From contig DTYY01000068.1 in assembly GCA_012961645.1 (NCBI GenBank), positions 1 to 7,682 of the forward strand: a DNA stretch of 7,682 nucleotides. Reading direction: 5' to 3'. Made by a program: the position numbers and the translations under genes. Shown here one piece after another: positions 1 to 5,764 of the stretch (the first letter of the stretch is position 1; each line of letters begins with the position of its first letter). The notes under the pieces were generated by a model that was not told where the DNA came from, did not search any database, and saw nothing but the letters and a program-made list of their open reading frames with translations. The stretch comes from Methanosarcinales archaeon (GTDB taxonomy: Archaea > Halobacteriota > Methanosarcinia > Methanosarcinales > Methanogasteraceae).

Positions 1-204
1 ACGCTGATACCGATGGGTCCTGCGCTCATCGGCTTGTCCGCAGGAAACATCCAGCAGCTTGCAGCAAATCTGGTGATCGCATTTTCAACCACGGTTCTCG
101 GTCTTCTGGCAGGAGGTGTGGCTTACTGCATCCTCCTCGTCAAGAAGAAGTGGTATACGCAGGATCTGAGTGACATGGAGTATGTTGTGGAGGTATTGAA
201 GTGA
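1..204 (+). CDS. MotA/TolQ/ExbB-type proton channel subunit, C-terminal end (5' truncated by window)
   Basis: Only the last 67 codons are present. The reading frame is open from base 1, so the start lies upstream and the ATG at 13 is probably internal. The visible part has the pattern of the last membrane helix of ExbB/TolQ/MotA channels: a Gly/Pro/Leu-rich stretch, then LAANLVIAFSTTVLGLLAGG, with the Thr-Thr-x-x-Gly signature of the helix that lines the proton path. A basic KKKW segment and a short acidic cytoplasmic tail follow. In the known family these proteins form a membrane pentamer that uses proton or sodium flow to drive a partner protein. The stop overlaps the next gene (GTGA at 201-204), an ExbD-like protein, which supports a two-subunit motor. 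From general knowledge of methanogen genomes, such pairs often sit near a CobN-like chelatase or DUF2162 transporter gene, but none is visible here. Confidence 0.82.
   Translation, partial: TLIPMGPALIGLSAGNIQQLAANLVIAFSTTVLGLLAGGVAYCILLVKKKWYTQDLSDMEYVVEVLK
189..194 (+). promoter_or_regulatory. Shine-Dalgarno site for the DUF2149 gene
   Basis: GGAGGT lies inside the end of the upstream ExbB-like gene, six bases before the GTG at 201. It fixes the unusual GTG start and indicates translational coupling of the two subunits. Confidence 0.75.
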
Positions 205-548
205 GAAATCCTCGAAAACGGATCATTCTGGATGATGACGAGGATCCACTCTCTGGTGTCGCAAATCTCTTCGATGTTGCGATGGTCTTTGCAGTCGCGC
301 TGCTTGTTGCACTCGTAGTTTCCTACAACGTGCCAGAACTCCTTGATGCTGATGCAAGCGTCACAATCGTCAAGAATCCAGGAGATCCGAACATGCAGGT
401 GATCATCAAGGATAAGGAGACGATAAAGGTGATGAATATGACCGATCGGATCGCTGGCGGTCAGGGAAGCAAGATCGGGACTGCATACCGGCTGGAAACC
501 GGGGAAGTGGTCTATATGCCCGAGAATGGGACCGGGGGACAGCCCTGA
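201..548 (+). CDS. DUF2149 family protein, ExbD/TolR-like single-pass membrane subunit
   Basis: A 115-residue protein starting at GTG, with a good Shine-Dalgarno and a 4-base overlap with the preceding channel gene. It has a charged cytoplasmic N-terminus (residues 1-16, very acidic at 11-15), one membrane helix at about 20-42, and a small outside domain of about 70 residues. The segment GVANLFDVAMVFAVALLVAL resembles the start of ExbD/TolR, where an Asp in N-x-x-D-V carries the proton. Here that Asp is residue 25, the same number as the essential Asp of E. coli ExbD. The family resemblance is to DUF2149, conserved in methanogens, whose function is not established. I infer that it is the second subunit of a proton-driven motor with the upstream ExbB-like protein. 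The C-terminus contains SKIGTAYR, also found as an inverted echo at 698-721. Its length looks complete. Confidence 0.85.
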   Translation: MRNPRKRIILDDDEDPLSGVANLFDVAMVFAVALLVALVVSYNVPELLDADASVTIVKNPGDPNMQVIIKDKETIKVMNMTDRIAGGQGSKIGTAYRLETGEVVYMPENGTGGQP

Positions 549-589
549 CTGCTGCCATAGGGCGCTATCCAGAATAGAGTCACGGACTC

Positions 590-603
590 CGCAATGAATT
601 GCG
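590..603 (+). terminator. Possible hairpin after the ExbB/DUF2149 genes
   Basis: CGCAAT, two bases (GA), then ATTGCG form a perfect 6-base inverted repeat 42 bases after the DUF2149 stop codon. GATTTTC follows at about 617-623. The T run is short, and archaeal termination relies mainly on T-rich tracts, so a terminator role is only a suggestion. Confidence 0.25.
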
Positions 604-697
604 AAGCATCATCACCGATTTTCATACACCCCTAAACCGTCATAATCCCGCCCCAAATTTCACACCATCCCAGCATCCATTTTCCCAATAATCGCCA

Positions 698-721
698 TCT
701 ATAGGCAGTGCCGATCTTCGA
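698..721 (-). pseudogene. Eight-codon inverted echo of the DUF2149 C-terminal motif
   Basis: Read on the minus strand, these 24 bases encode SKIGTAYR, identical to the motif in the DUF2149 protein encoded at 468-491. The DNA differs at several, mostly third-codon, positions, as expected for an old coding duplicate rather than a recent copy. The 17-base core at 702-718 matches the inverse of 471-487 at 15 positions. A shifted frame just downstream reads DGDYWENG, weakly like the TGEVVYMPENG that follows the motif in the intact gene. No similarity is seen before the motif. It could be a gene remnant or chance, and no functional product is expected. Confidence 0.3.
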
Positions 722-780
722 ATATACAGTCCATATATCTGACGATTAAATTTTTGATAGTTTCTATCCTAAAATGACAA

Positions 781-820
781 CCTCACAAAAACACGAACAA
801 ATCCTCACCAAAAAACCACG
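781..820 (+). repeat. Imperfect direct repeat in the transposase leader
   Basis: Two related segments begin 22 bases apart: CCTCACAAAAACACGA at 781 and CCTCACCAAAAAACCACG at 803. A similar motif, CTCACACAAAACTACAC, occurs in inverted orientation at 4097-4113, beyond the second transposase gene. They may be transposase-binding or terminal sequences. Confidence 0.4.
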
Positions 821-878
821 CTTTGAGGCATCATCAACGAATATTTAGAACAACTCCCAAAAATTAACTAGAAAATTA

Positions 879-909
879 CTTATACTATAAGCGTCATTAT
901 CTTATACTA
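879..909 (+). promoter_or_regulatory. TATA-box promoter of the transposase unit, probably leaderless, with repeated CTTATACTA
   Basis: TTATACTATAA at 880-890 is a perfect palindrome around a central C and lies about 25 bases before the ATG at 910. That is the expected distance from an archaeal TATA box to a transcript starting at or next to the start codon. No Shine-Dalgarno precedes this ATG, which agrees with a leaderless mRNA. CTTATACTA occurs at 879-887 and again at 901-909, 22 bases apart, directly against the start codon. This could let a DNA-binding protein, perhaps the HTH-bearing transposase, repress its own promoter; that is inference. Confidence 0.5.
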
Positions 910-2646
910 ATGACAGAAACAGATATCGCCCAATACTTCGCCAATCCGACAAGTCCGGATCATAAAAAATACGAGGTGCTACGAGCGATATTTTTGGAAA
1001 ATATCCCAAAAAAAGAAGCGGGTGAGAAGTTTGGGTATGCTGAATACAGCGTTTCGGCAATAATAAGAGACTTCAAACAGGGCAAATTAATATTTTTCTC
1101 ACCAAAACAAAGCGGTCCGAAAGAGAGGAGAACACCTACGGAAATACAAGACAAAATAGTGATCCTGCGCAAGAAAAATCTATCTTCAGAGGATATACGC
1201 ATTGAACTAACTGCAGAAGGTATACAAATAGGACAGAAAACCATAGAGAGGATACTTAAGGACGAAGGTTTTGCAAAACTACCTCGAAGAACAAACAGGG
1301 CGAGAGGACTTACAAAGAAGAAAACAACGATACCTGAAAGGTCTGTCCGGATTGATTTTAGTAAAATCGGCAAAGAAAAGTTTCATTGCAAGAACGCGGG
1401 ATTATTTCTGTTCATACCATATTTAGAAAGGCTCAATCTGTATGAAATATTACAAAACTCGCAATTTCCTGAAACATCGGAACTCAGCAAGCTTAATTAC
1501 GTTCTATCCATTTTAGCGTTGAAATGCATAGGAAAAGAGCGATTGTCACAGATAAACGATCTTTCGGTGGACAGAGGTTTGGGTCTCTTTGCAGGGTTGA
1601 ATGTTCTGCCAAAGTCCACTGCAATGTCCACATATTCCCATTCCATCGGTAAAGAAGCTATAGATTCATTCCAGAATACTTTTGTTAAAAATTTAAACCG
1701 GATGGACAAATCTTATTTTTCAGGAGAGACGATCAATCTGGATTTCCATACCATCCCGCATTTTGGCGAGGATCCTCCTCTCAACAATAACTGGAGCGGC
1801 GCGCGAAATAAAGCCTTGAAGAGCGCTCTTGCGTTCATTGCACAGGACGGTGATTCAAAACTTATCAGCTATATAAATGCAGACATCAAAAAGGAAGATG
1901 AATCACTGGAAATTCTGAATTTTGTTGACTTTTGGGTTGGACTCAGAGGAGTCGTGAAAGAAACTCTCGTATTCGACTCCCGTTTGACGAATTACGATGT
2001 TTTAGAGAAGTTTAACGATGACGACATCAAGTTTATGACACTCAGAAGACGCGGAGCTAAATTGATAGAGAATGCCTTCTCGATCCCTTCTAATGAATGG
2101 AAACAGATCAAAATGAATATACCAAAGCGTAAATATAATAAATTCAAAGTATTTGAACATACCATCCATCTCCGAAAGGACGGTGCCGCCGTTAGGGAGA
2201 TTATAATCAAGGATCATGGAAGAGAGAAACCTACATTTCTCGTCACCAACAACTTTGATTTTCCGGTTGAGACCTGCGTCGAGCTATATGCAAGAAGATG
2301 GCGGATCGAAAATAAGATTGCAGAGCTTGTGAAGTTTTTCAGCCTGAATTCACTCAGTTCTCCGATAATGATCAGAATATACATGGATGCGATGCTGACA
2401 ATGGTTGCAGATACCTGTTATCGGTTGTTTGCCCGAGATATAACTAAATTTGAAGACGCCACCCCACAGACCATTTTTTCAAAATTTGTCGATACGCCAG
2501 GTACGATATCTATCAACGGCAATGAAATTGTGGTTATGCTGAGAAAAAATGCTCATGCTCCTATTTTGATTTCTAATCCGGTTTTCAGGAGATCTTATGA
2601 AGTACCATGGCTGGATAATATTAATTTGAGATATATCTGGAAGTGA
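910..2646 (+). CDS. DDE transposase with N-terminal double HTH and IS4-like catalytic core
   Basis: A 578-residue protein. Residues about 20-55 form a helix-turn-helix (KKEAGEKFGYAEYSVSAIIR) and 75-118 a second one (LSSEDIRIELTAEGIQIGQK), an arrangement like the paired DNA-binding regions of IS630/Tc1-type transposases. A basic linker follows (125-140). The catalytic part resembles IS4-type enzymes. I assign Asp278 (NLDFHTIPHFG), Asp356 (ETLVFDSRLTNYD) and Glu467 in YARRWRIENKIAELVK. The last fits the IS4 Y-x2-R-x3-E signature (Tyr460, Arg463, Glu467), with the expected Lys one position late (Lys475). Its role would be to cut and rejoin DNA at the ends of the element. The ATG is chosen for its position about 20 bases after the TATA-like palindrome. 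The gene is followed after 4 bases by a second transposase-like gene. The DNA is A+T-rich relative to the flanks. The exact IS family is not certain. Confidence 0.8.
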   Translation: MTETDIAQYFANPTSPDHKKYEVLRAIFLENIPKKEAGEKFGYAEYSVSAIIRDFKQGKLIFFSPKQSGPKERRTPTEIQDKIVILRKKNLSSEDIRIELTAEGIQIGQKTIERILKDEGFAKLPRRTNRARGLTKKKTTIPERSVRIDFSKIGKEKFHCKNAGLFLFIPYLERLNLYEILQNSQFPETSELSKLNYVLSILALKCIGKERLSQINDLSVDRGLGLFAGLNVLPKSTAMSTYSHSIGKEAIDSFQNTFVKNLNRMDKSYFSGETINLDFHTIPHFGEDPPLNNNWSGARNKALKSALAFIAQDGDSKLISYINADIKKEDESLEILNFVDFWVGLRGVVKETLVFDSRLTNYDVLEKFNDDDIKFMTLRRRGAKLIENAFSIPSNEWKQIKMNIPKRKYNKFKVFEHTIHLRKDGAAVREIIIKDHGREKPTFLVTNNFDFPVETCVELYARRWRIENKIAELVKFFSLNSLSSPIMIRIYMDAMLTMVADTCYRLFARDITKFEDATPQTIFSKFVDTPGTISINGNEIVVMLRKNAHAPILISNPVFRRSYEVPWLDNINLRYIWK

Positions 2647-2647
2647 T
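2639..2647 (+). promoter_or_regulatory. Shine-Dalgarno overlapping the stop codon of the first transposase
   Basis: GGAAGTGAT matches the archaeal consensus GGAGGTGAT at 8 of 9 positions and includes the TGA stop (2644-2646) of the upstream gene. Its core ends 7 bases before the GTG at 2651. The nearby ATGs at 2649 and 2655 share a frame that ends after a few codons, so GTG 2651 is the start that feeds the long frame. The layout implies coupled translation. Confidence 0.65.
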
Positions 2648-2650
2648 TAT

Positions 2651-3997
2651 GTGTATGGAATTGTGACGGTTAAACAGCCTGCGAAAATCGGTGATTATAC
2701 TGTATCGAACCTTAGACATATGAACTCATTCGGTTTTAATTTTGGGGAGTTCTCGAATGATCTTGAAAGCACTGCAGATGGGATATTTCGCAGAGCTGTT
2801 CCGCCCCTGTGTCCGGAATGTGGTGTGCTGATGAACCGGAACGGCTATAACACGTACTCTAAAAAGTACCTCGGTAGCATCAAGATGGGGCGGTATCTCT
2901 GTCCCTGTTGCGGTAAACCTCTCGAAGAAGACCGTAGTTTCTGGGAGGCACTGAAAAATAGTTTTTTTGGAGTTATGAATGTATTTTATCAGCAATTGAG
3001 GTTTTATAACGTGGCATATCAGGGCATATCCGATGTAATGAAACTTGTGTTCCCCCGAGGGAAGACCACGATCTATAATGAGTTTATGGAATCGGTAGAG
3101 AAAACATATATTCCACCTGTAGAAGATGTTCTAATTGTTCACTACGACGAACAACATCTAAAAATAGGTGGAACACAGAAATTTCGCCTAACATTGCTTG
3201 ATGATGCCACGGGTCGCCCAATCGCGGATGAACTTTACGACAACAAAGATTCGGAGACCATCAAAGCTTTTCTTGGTGAGTATCTCAATCCTGACAGCTG
3301 CATATTCATTGTAACCGATCTCGCTCCAGGTTATCCCGGGATCTTCGATGAACTTTTTGGTGATAACGTGGTTCATCAGTTATGTCTCTTGCATCTGAAC
3401 AAGCTTATAGCCGGCGATTTTCCGAGAAACGCAACTATTAGGCAAGAATTGATGAAATATCGGCTGTTAAACATCTTTTACAACAGAGATGCGGAAATCA
3501 AGATGTTGGAGGAGATGGCAGCAGAGGAAAAGCGGTTAATTGAGCAGAATGACCAGAAGAACTACGAAGCATGGCTCAAAGAGAAAATAGCTGATTTCAG
3601 GATATTTTTACACGATCAAGAGCTGAGCAGGAGACGCAAAGAGAAAAATCTGGAACAGAGACCATATCAAGAGGCTTTGGAGATATTCACCGCATTGATG
3701 GCAGAGATAGAGTCTTTTGAAGAGTCTGTGCAGAAACGGCTGAAAATGATTGAGAAGAACTGGAAAGGACTTACCGCATTCTATTTCGTAGAAGGGGCAC
3801 CTGCCACAAACAATCTGGTTGAGAACTATTACGGGACGAGTCTGAAGATGCATCATAAGAAGCAGTTCAGAACCGAAAACGGACTGAAGAACCAGATAAA
3901 ACTCTCATCGATGAAAAGGGCCGGGATACTGGGTAAGTGCAAGGACACTATTTTAAGTGCGTTTTCGAGATTTATACCATTCTTAAGTCCTGGGTAA
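2651..3997 (+). CDS. Second DDE transposase-like protein with zinc ribbon and long helical insertion
   Basis: A 448-residue protein starting at GTG with a strong Shine-Dalgarno. A CxxC...CxxC zinc ribbon uses Cys54/57 and Cys84/87. Residues about 118-147 look like a helix-turn-helix (QGISDVMKLVF...KTTIYNEF). The RNase H-like core shows Asp166 (VHYDEQHLKIGG), Asp223 (FIVTDLAPGYPGIF) and Glu391 (PATNNLVENYYG), a D...D...E triad. Between the second Asp and Glu lie about 167 residues. They hold a conserved-looking HQLCLLHLNK segment and a charged, probably coiled-coil stretch at 280-370, similar in design to the helical insertions of IS256 or MULE-type enzymes. I recall similar unclassified (ISNCY-like) transposases in methanogens, but the family name is not certain. 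An ATG at codon 24 is an alternative start without a Shine-Dalgarno. It is probably a working partner of the upstream transposase, or an enzyme for the same element. Confidence 0.75.
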   Translation: MYGIVTVKQPAKIGDYTVSNLRHMNSFGFNFGEFSNDLESTADGIFRRAVPPLCPECGVLMNRNGYNTYSKKYLGSIKMGRYLCPCCGKPLEEDRSFWEALKNSFFGVMNVFYQQLRFYNVAYQGISDVMKLVFPRGKTTIYNEFMESVEKTYIPPVEDVLIVHYDEQHLKIGGTQKFRLTLLDDATGRPIADELYDNKDSETIKAFLGEYLNPDSCIFIVTDLAPGYPGIFDELFGDNVVHQLCLLHLNKLIAGDFPRNATIRQELMKYRLLNIFYNRDAEIKMLEEMAAEEKRLIEQNDQKNYEAWLKEKIADFRIFLHDQELSRRRKEKNLEQRPYQEALEIFTALMAEIESFEESVQKRLKMIEKNWKGLTAFYFVEGAPATNNLVENYYGTSLKMHHKKQFRTENGLKNQIKLSSMKRAGILGKCKDTILSAFSRFIPFLSPG

Positions 3998-4017
3998 ATG
4001 CCATTCGACGGCTCAAA

Positions 4018-4038
4018 AGTTGCGGGCATGCCGCAATT
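4018..4038 (+). terminator. Strong hairpin after the second transposase
   Basis: TTGCGG, loop GCATG, CCGCAA form a perfect 6-base stem at 4020-4036, extendable by a G-T and an A-T pair, 20 bases after the stop codon. T-rich stretches follow at about 4063-4069 and 4081-4096. It is the most G+C-rich hairpin in the island and could end the bicistronic transcript, or belong to the right end of the element. Confidence 0.4.
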
Positions 4039-4092
4039 CCTTATTAGCTGTTGCTATCTGCTCTTTTCTTCGAAATGAACTATTTTTATGAC

Positions 4093-4113
4093 TTTTGTGT
4101 AGTTTTGTGTGAG
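4093..4113 (-). repeat. Tandem TTTTGTGT repeat, inverted relative of the leader repeat
   Basis: TTTTGTGTAG and TTTTGTGTGA lie head to tail at 4093-4112. Their inverse, CTCACACAAAA followed by CTACACAAAA, resembles the CTCAC-A-rich repeats at 781-820. This is the best candidate for a right terminal or subterminal repeat of the two-transposase element. Confidence 0.35.
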
Positions 4114-4165
4114 CGGTGCGCGGATTATGATGGAAAGTCGATGTGAAATCCGTCATGAAATGGTT

Positions 4166-4598
4166 TTACCACCTGCAACATGGTGAAAATGATGTGAGAC
4201 TGAGGTACAATGTTTGGCTATCACTGGATTTCCGAACAGTGCCCGCAAGTCCCGTATAGAACCGATCTTCGAGCGTAAGGTATGTATCGGCTTGGAGATA
4301 TGGTTTATCAGAGAGCGCGGCATCCAGAAGTTCTGCAAAATATAATATGACAATTTGCTAAATTAAACCAGCGCCCCCAGTCCCATGATGCGGCGTTTGC
4401 AGCTTTCTCAAAATAGATCGTGGAATCATCAAAACGTTTCAATCCCATATAAGAGATAGCTATGAGCGTATAAACTTAGGAAATGTCAGTATAATCTTCC
4501 GGGATCTTCTTAAAGGTCTTGATCGCCTTTTTAAACTTATTGCGTTCCACGAATCGTGCACCTTTATCAAATCGTTTTGGGAAGTGGGAGAAAGCCGT
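4166..4598 (-). pseudogene. Broken TPR-repeat protein gene
   Basis: On the minus strand from 4598 the frame reads TPR-like helices: FPKRFDKGARFVERNKFKKA, then AIKTFKKIPEDYTDIS, an in-frame TAA at 4476-4478, and VYTLIAISYMGLKRFDDS, TIYFEKAANAASWDWGRWFN, LANCH. The alternation of small, aromatic and Leu residues (YMGLKRFDDSTIYFEKA) matches the TPR pattern in which a Gly-x-x-x-Phe/Tyr-x-x-A/S turn links two helices. After about 4350 this frame loses the pattern. A frame one base away stays open to a stop at 4166-4168 and reads ILYFAELLDAALSDKPYLQA, so a one-base shift is likely, but that part is uncertain. No start codon is visible, and the segment begins 5 bases beyond the idi stop. It is probably a fragment of a larger TPR gene destroyed by rearrangement, perhaps linked to the nearby insertion. 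Confidence 0.6.
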
Positions 4599-4602
4599 AC
4601 CC

Positions 4603-5658
4603 TCAAACCAGGCGTGCGTCAAGCATCTCTCTAACCCTCCCGCAGGTCACGACCGGTATCGTCTTCAGTTCAGAGGGATCGACACATCCACAGAGAAACA
4701 TCGCGATCTCAAGTTCTGTGATCATGCGTGATAGCCGACCGATCACCACGTCCACACCCTCCATCGCAGGTGCAACCAGTGGCAGCGCAGTCCCTGCAAG
4801 CGATGCACCAAGCGCAAGCGATTTCGCAACATCGATTCCTGTGCGCACGCCGCCCGTCGCAATGATCGGCACACCACATCCCAAGCATTCGACAAGCGCC
4901 ACCACGGTCGGTATCCCCCAGTCCCAGAACAGCCTTCCGAGATGCTCGGATACGGCATCTCCGCGACTTACGGCTCGATAATACTCGACACCTGCCCAGC
5001 TCGTGCCGCCTGCTCCGCCGACATCGATGGCATCCACGCCCGCATCCACGAGCGCCACCGCCGTTTCACGAGATATACCGGCTCCAGTCTCTTTTGCGAT
5101 AACAGGGACCGAAATCGCATCGCACACGTCTTTTATTGCGCTTAAGCATCCGCTTGCATGCGTGCAGCCTTCCGGTTGCACCGCTTCCTGCAGAAAGTTG
5201 AGGTGGATTGCGATCGCGTCAGCATCGATCATCTCGATCGCACGTTCCACGCCAGAAATGCCGAATTCTGCCAGCTGGACCACACCGATGTTGGCATAGA
5301 CAAAAGCATTCGGTGCACAATCCCGCACCACACGAAACGTCTCCTCTTGCTTCTGATCCTCGATTGCAGCCCGCTGACTCCCGACTCCAATGCCGATTCC
5401 AAGGTGTTCGGCTGCGAGTGCAAGCGTTCTGTTGATCTTGTATGTGTCAGGATGTCCGCCTGTCATCGATGCGATCAGAACCGGAGAATCCAGCCGTTTG
5501 TTGAATAACTCAGTAGAAAGATCGATATCGTCCTTATCGATCTCAGGGAGTGCACAGTGGATCAGATGTATATCATCAAACCCTGCCGAGATGTGTGCTT
5601 CGACCGACTTATCAGCGCATATCTGCAGGTGCTCGATCTTCCGCTGGGATGTGGTCAT
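4603..5658 (-). CDS. fni: Isopentenyl-diphosphate delta-isomerase, type 2 (FMN-dependent)
   Basis: A 351-residue protein of the usual length for the family. It interconverts isopentenyl and dimethylallyl diphosphate, the starting units of archaeal membrane lipids, in the cytoplasm, using FMN, NAD(P)H and Mg2+. The sequence shows the full set of type 2 motifs along a TIM barrel: RK near the N-terminus (6-7), SPVLIASMTGG (58-68), GIGVGSQR (89-96), ANIG (122-125), HLNFLQEAVQPEG (152-164) with the Gln161 and Glu163 that bind substrate and Mg2+, Lys189 in AKETGAGIS, the glycine-rich phosphate loop GGAGGTSW (214-221), ATGGVRTGID (267-276), and GASLAGTA (284-291). No key residue appears to be missing. 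ATG 5658 has no clear Shine-Dalgarno but has a TATA-like box at the distance expected for a leaderless message. It is divergent from the RimI-like gene, with 106 bases between them. Confidence 0.95.
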   Translation of the reverse strand: MTTSQRKIEHLQICADKSVEAHISAGFDDIHLIHCALPEIDKDDIDLSTELFNKRLDSPVLIASMTGGHPDTYKINRTLALAAEHLGIGIGVGSQRAAIEDQKQEETFRVVRDCAPNAFVYANIGVVQLAEFGISGVERAIEMIDADAIAIHLNFLQEAVQPEGCTHASGCLSAIKDVCDAISVPVIAKETGAGISRETAVALVDAGVDAIDVGGAGGTSWAGVEYYRAVSRGDAVSEHLGRLFWDWGIPTVVALVECLGCGVPIIATGGVRTGIDVAKSLALGASLAGTALPLVAPAMEGVDVVIGRLSRMITELEIAMFLCGCVDPSELKTIPVVTCGRVREMLDARLV

Positions 5659-5680
5659 CGATGGTGATATTGGTTTTGGG

Positions 5681-5690
5681 ATATTAATAA
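5681..5690 (-). promoter_or_regulatory. TATA-like box for the isomerase gene
   Basis: The minus strand reads TTATTAATAT, centred about 27 bases upstream of the isomerase ATG, the spacing of a leaderless archaeal promoter. Because the element is nearly palindromic it might also serve the divergent RimI-like gene, but no separate TATA box for that gene stands out. Confidence 0.5.
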
Positions 5691-5764
5691 CCCTCTCCCA
5701 CTGGCAGGTTCTGGTCGGGCTGCTTTGCGCTTAGAGACCAAAAACCAAAGATTGATAGAGGCTC

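Larger units (their letters stand above)
549..909. other. Intergenic region between the DUF2149 gene and the transposase unit
   Basis: There is no gene of useful length on either strand. The left part (about 604-700) is strikingly poor in G on the plus strand. From about 720 the DNA turns A+T-rich, which fits the start of inserted DNA. It contains a small hairpin at 590-603, an inverted echo of the DUF2149 coding end at 698-721, a hairpin GATAG-TTT-CTATC at 756-768, an imperfect direct repeat at 781-820, and a TATA-like promoter at 880-890. Confidence 0.6.
781..4113 (+). mobile_element. Putative two-transposase insertion element (ends tentative)
   Basis: Two transposase-like genes (910-2646 and 2651-3997) form one cistron pair in DNA visibly richer in A+T than its neighbours. 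The proposed ends are an imperfect inverted pair: CTCACAAAAACAC starting at 782, and the inverse of CTCACACAAAACTACAC at 4097-4113. I found no convincing target-site duplication beside these points, so the true ends may lie tens of bases away. The element sits between an ExbB/ExbD-like pair and a broken TPR gene, a typical tolerant insertion zone. Both transposase frames are intact, which suggests recent activity. Confidence 0.5.
3998..4165. other. Non-coding stretch after the transposase unit
   Basis: No gene is seen here. It contains the 4018-4038 hairpin and the TTTTGTGT tandem repeat at 4093-4113, then a more balanced segment (from about 4113) that probably belongs to the pre-insertion DNA. 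Confidence 0.5.

Noticed and set aside
781..820. CRISPR-like repeat/spacer pattern in the leader
   Set aside because: Only two imperfect short copies spaced 22 bases apart are present, with no further units and no cas genes, so a binding or terminal repeat is more likely.
549..909. tRNA or other structured RNA gene in the intergenic region
   Set aside because: No cloverleaf arms or GTTCRA-type T-loop are visible, and the hairpins are short and isolated.
4153..4353. Small minus-strand open frame of 66 codons beyond the TPR remnant
   Set aside because: It has a TTG start without a Shine-Dalgarno, a His/Ser-rich composition and no domain-like pattern. A neighbouring frame fits the decayed TPR gene better.
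4519..5734. Several plus-strand open frames opposite the isomerase gene
   Set aside because: They are Ser/Pro/Ala/Arg-rich antisense frames of a strongly conserved enzyme gene, with no motifs or ribosome sites.
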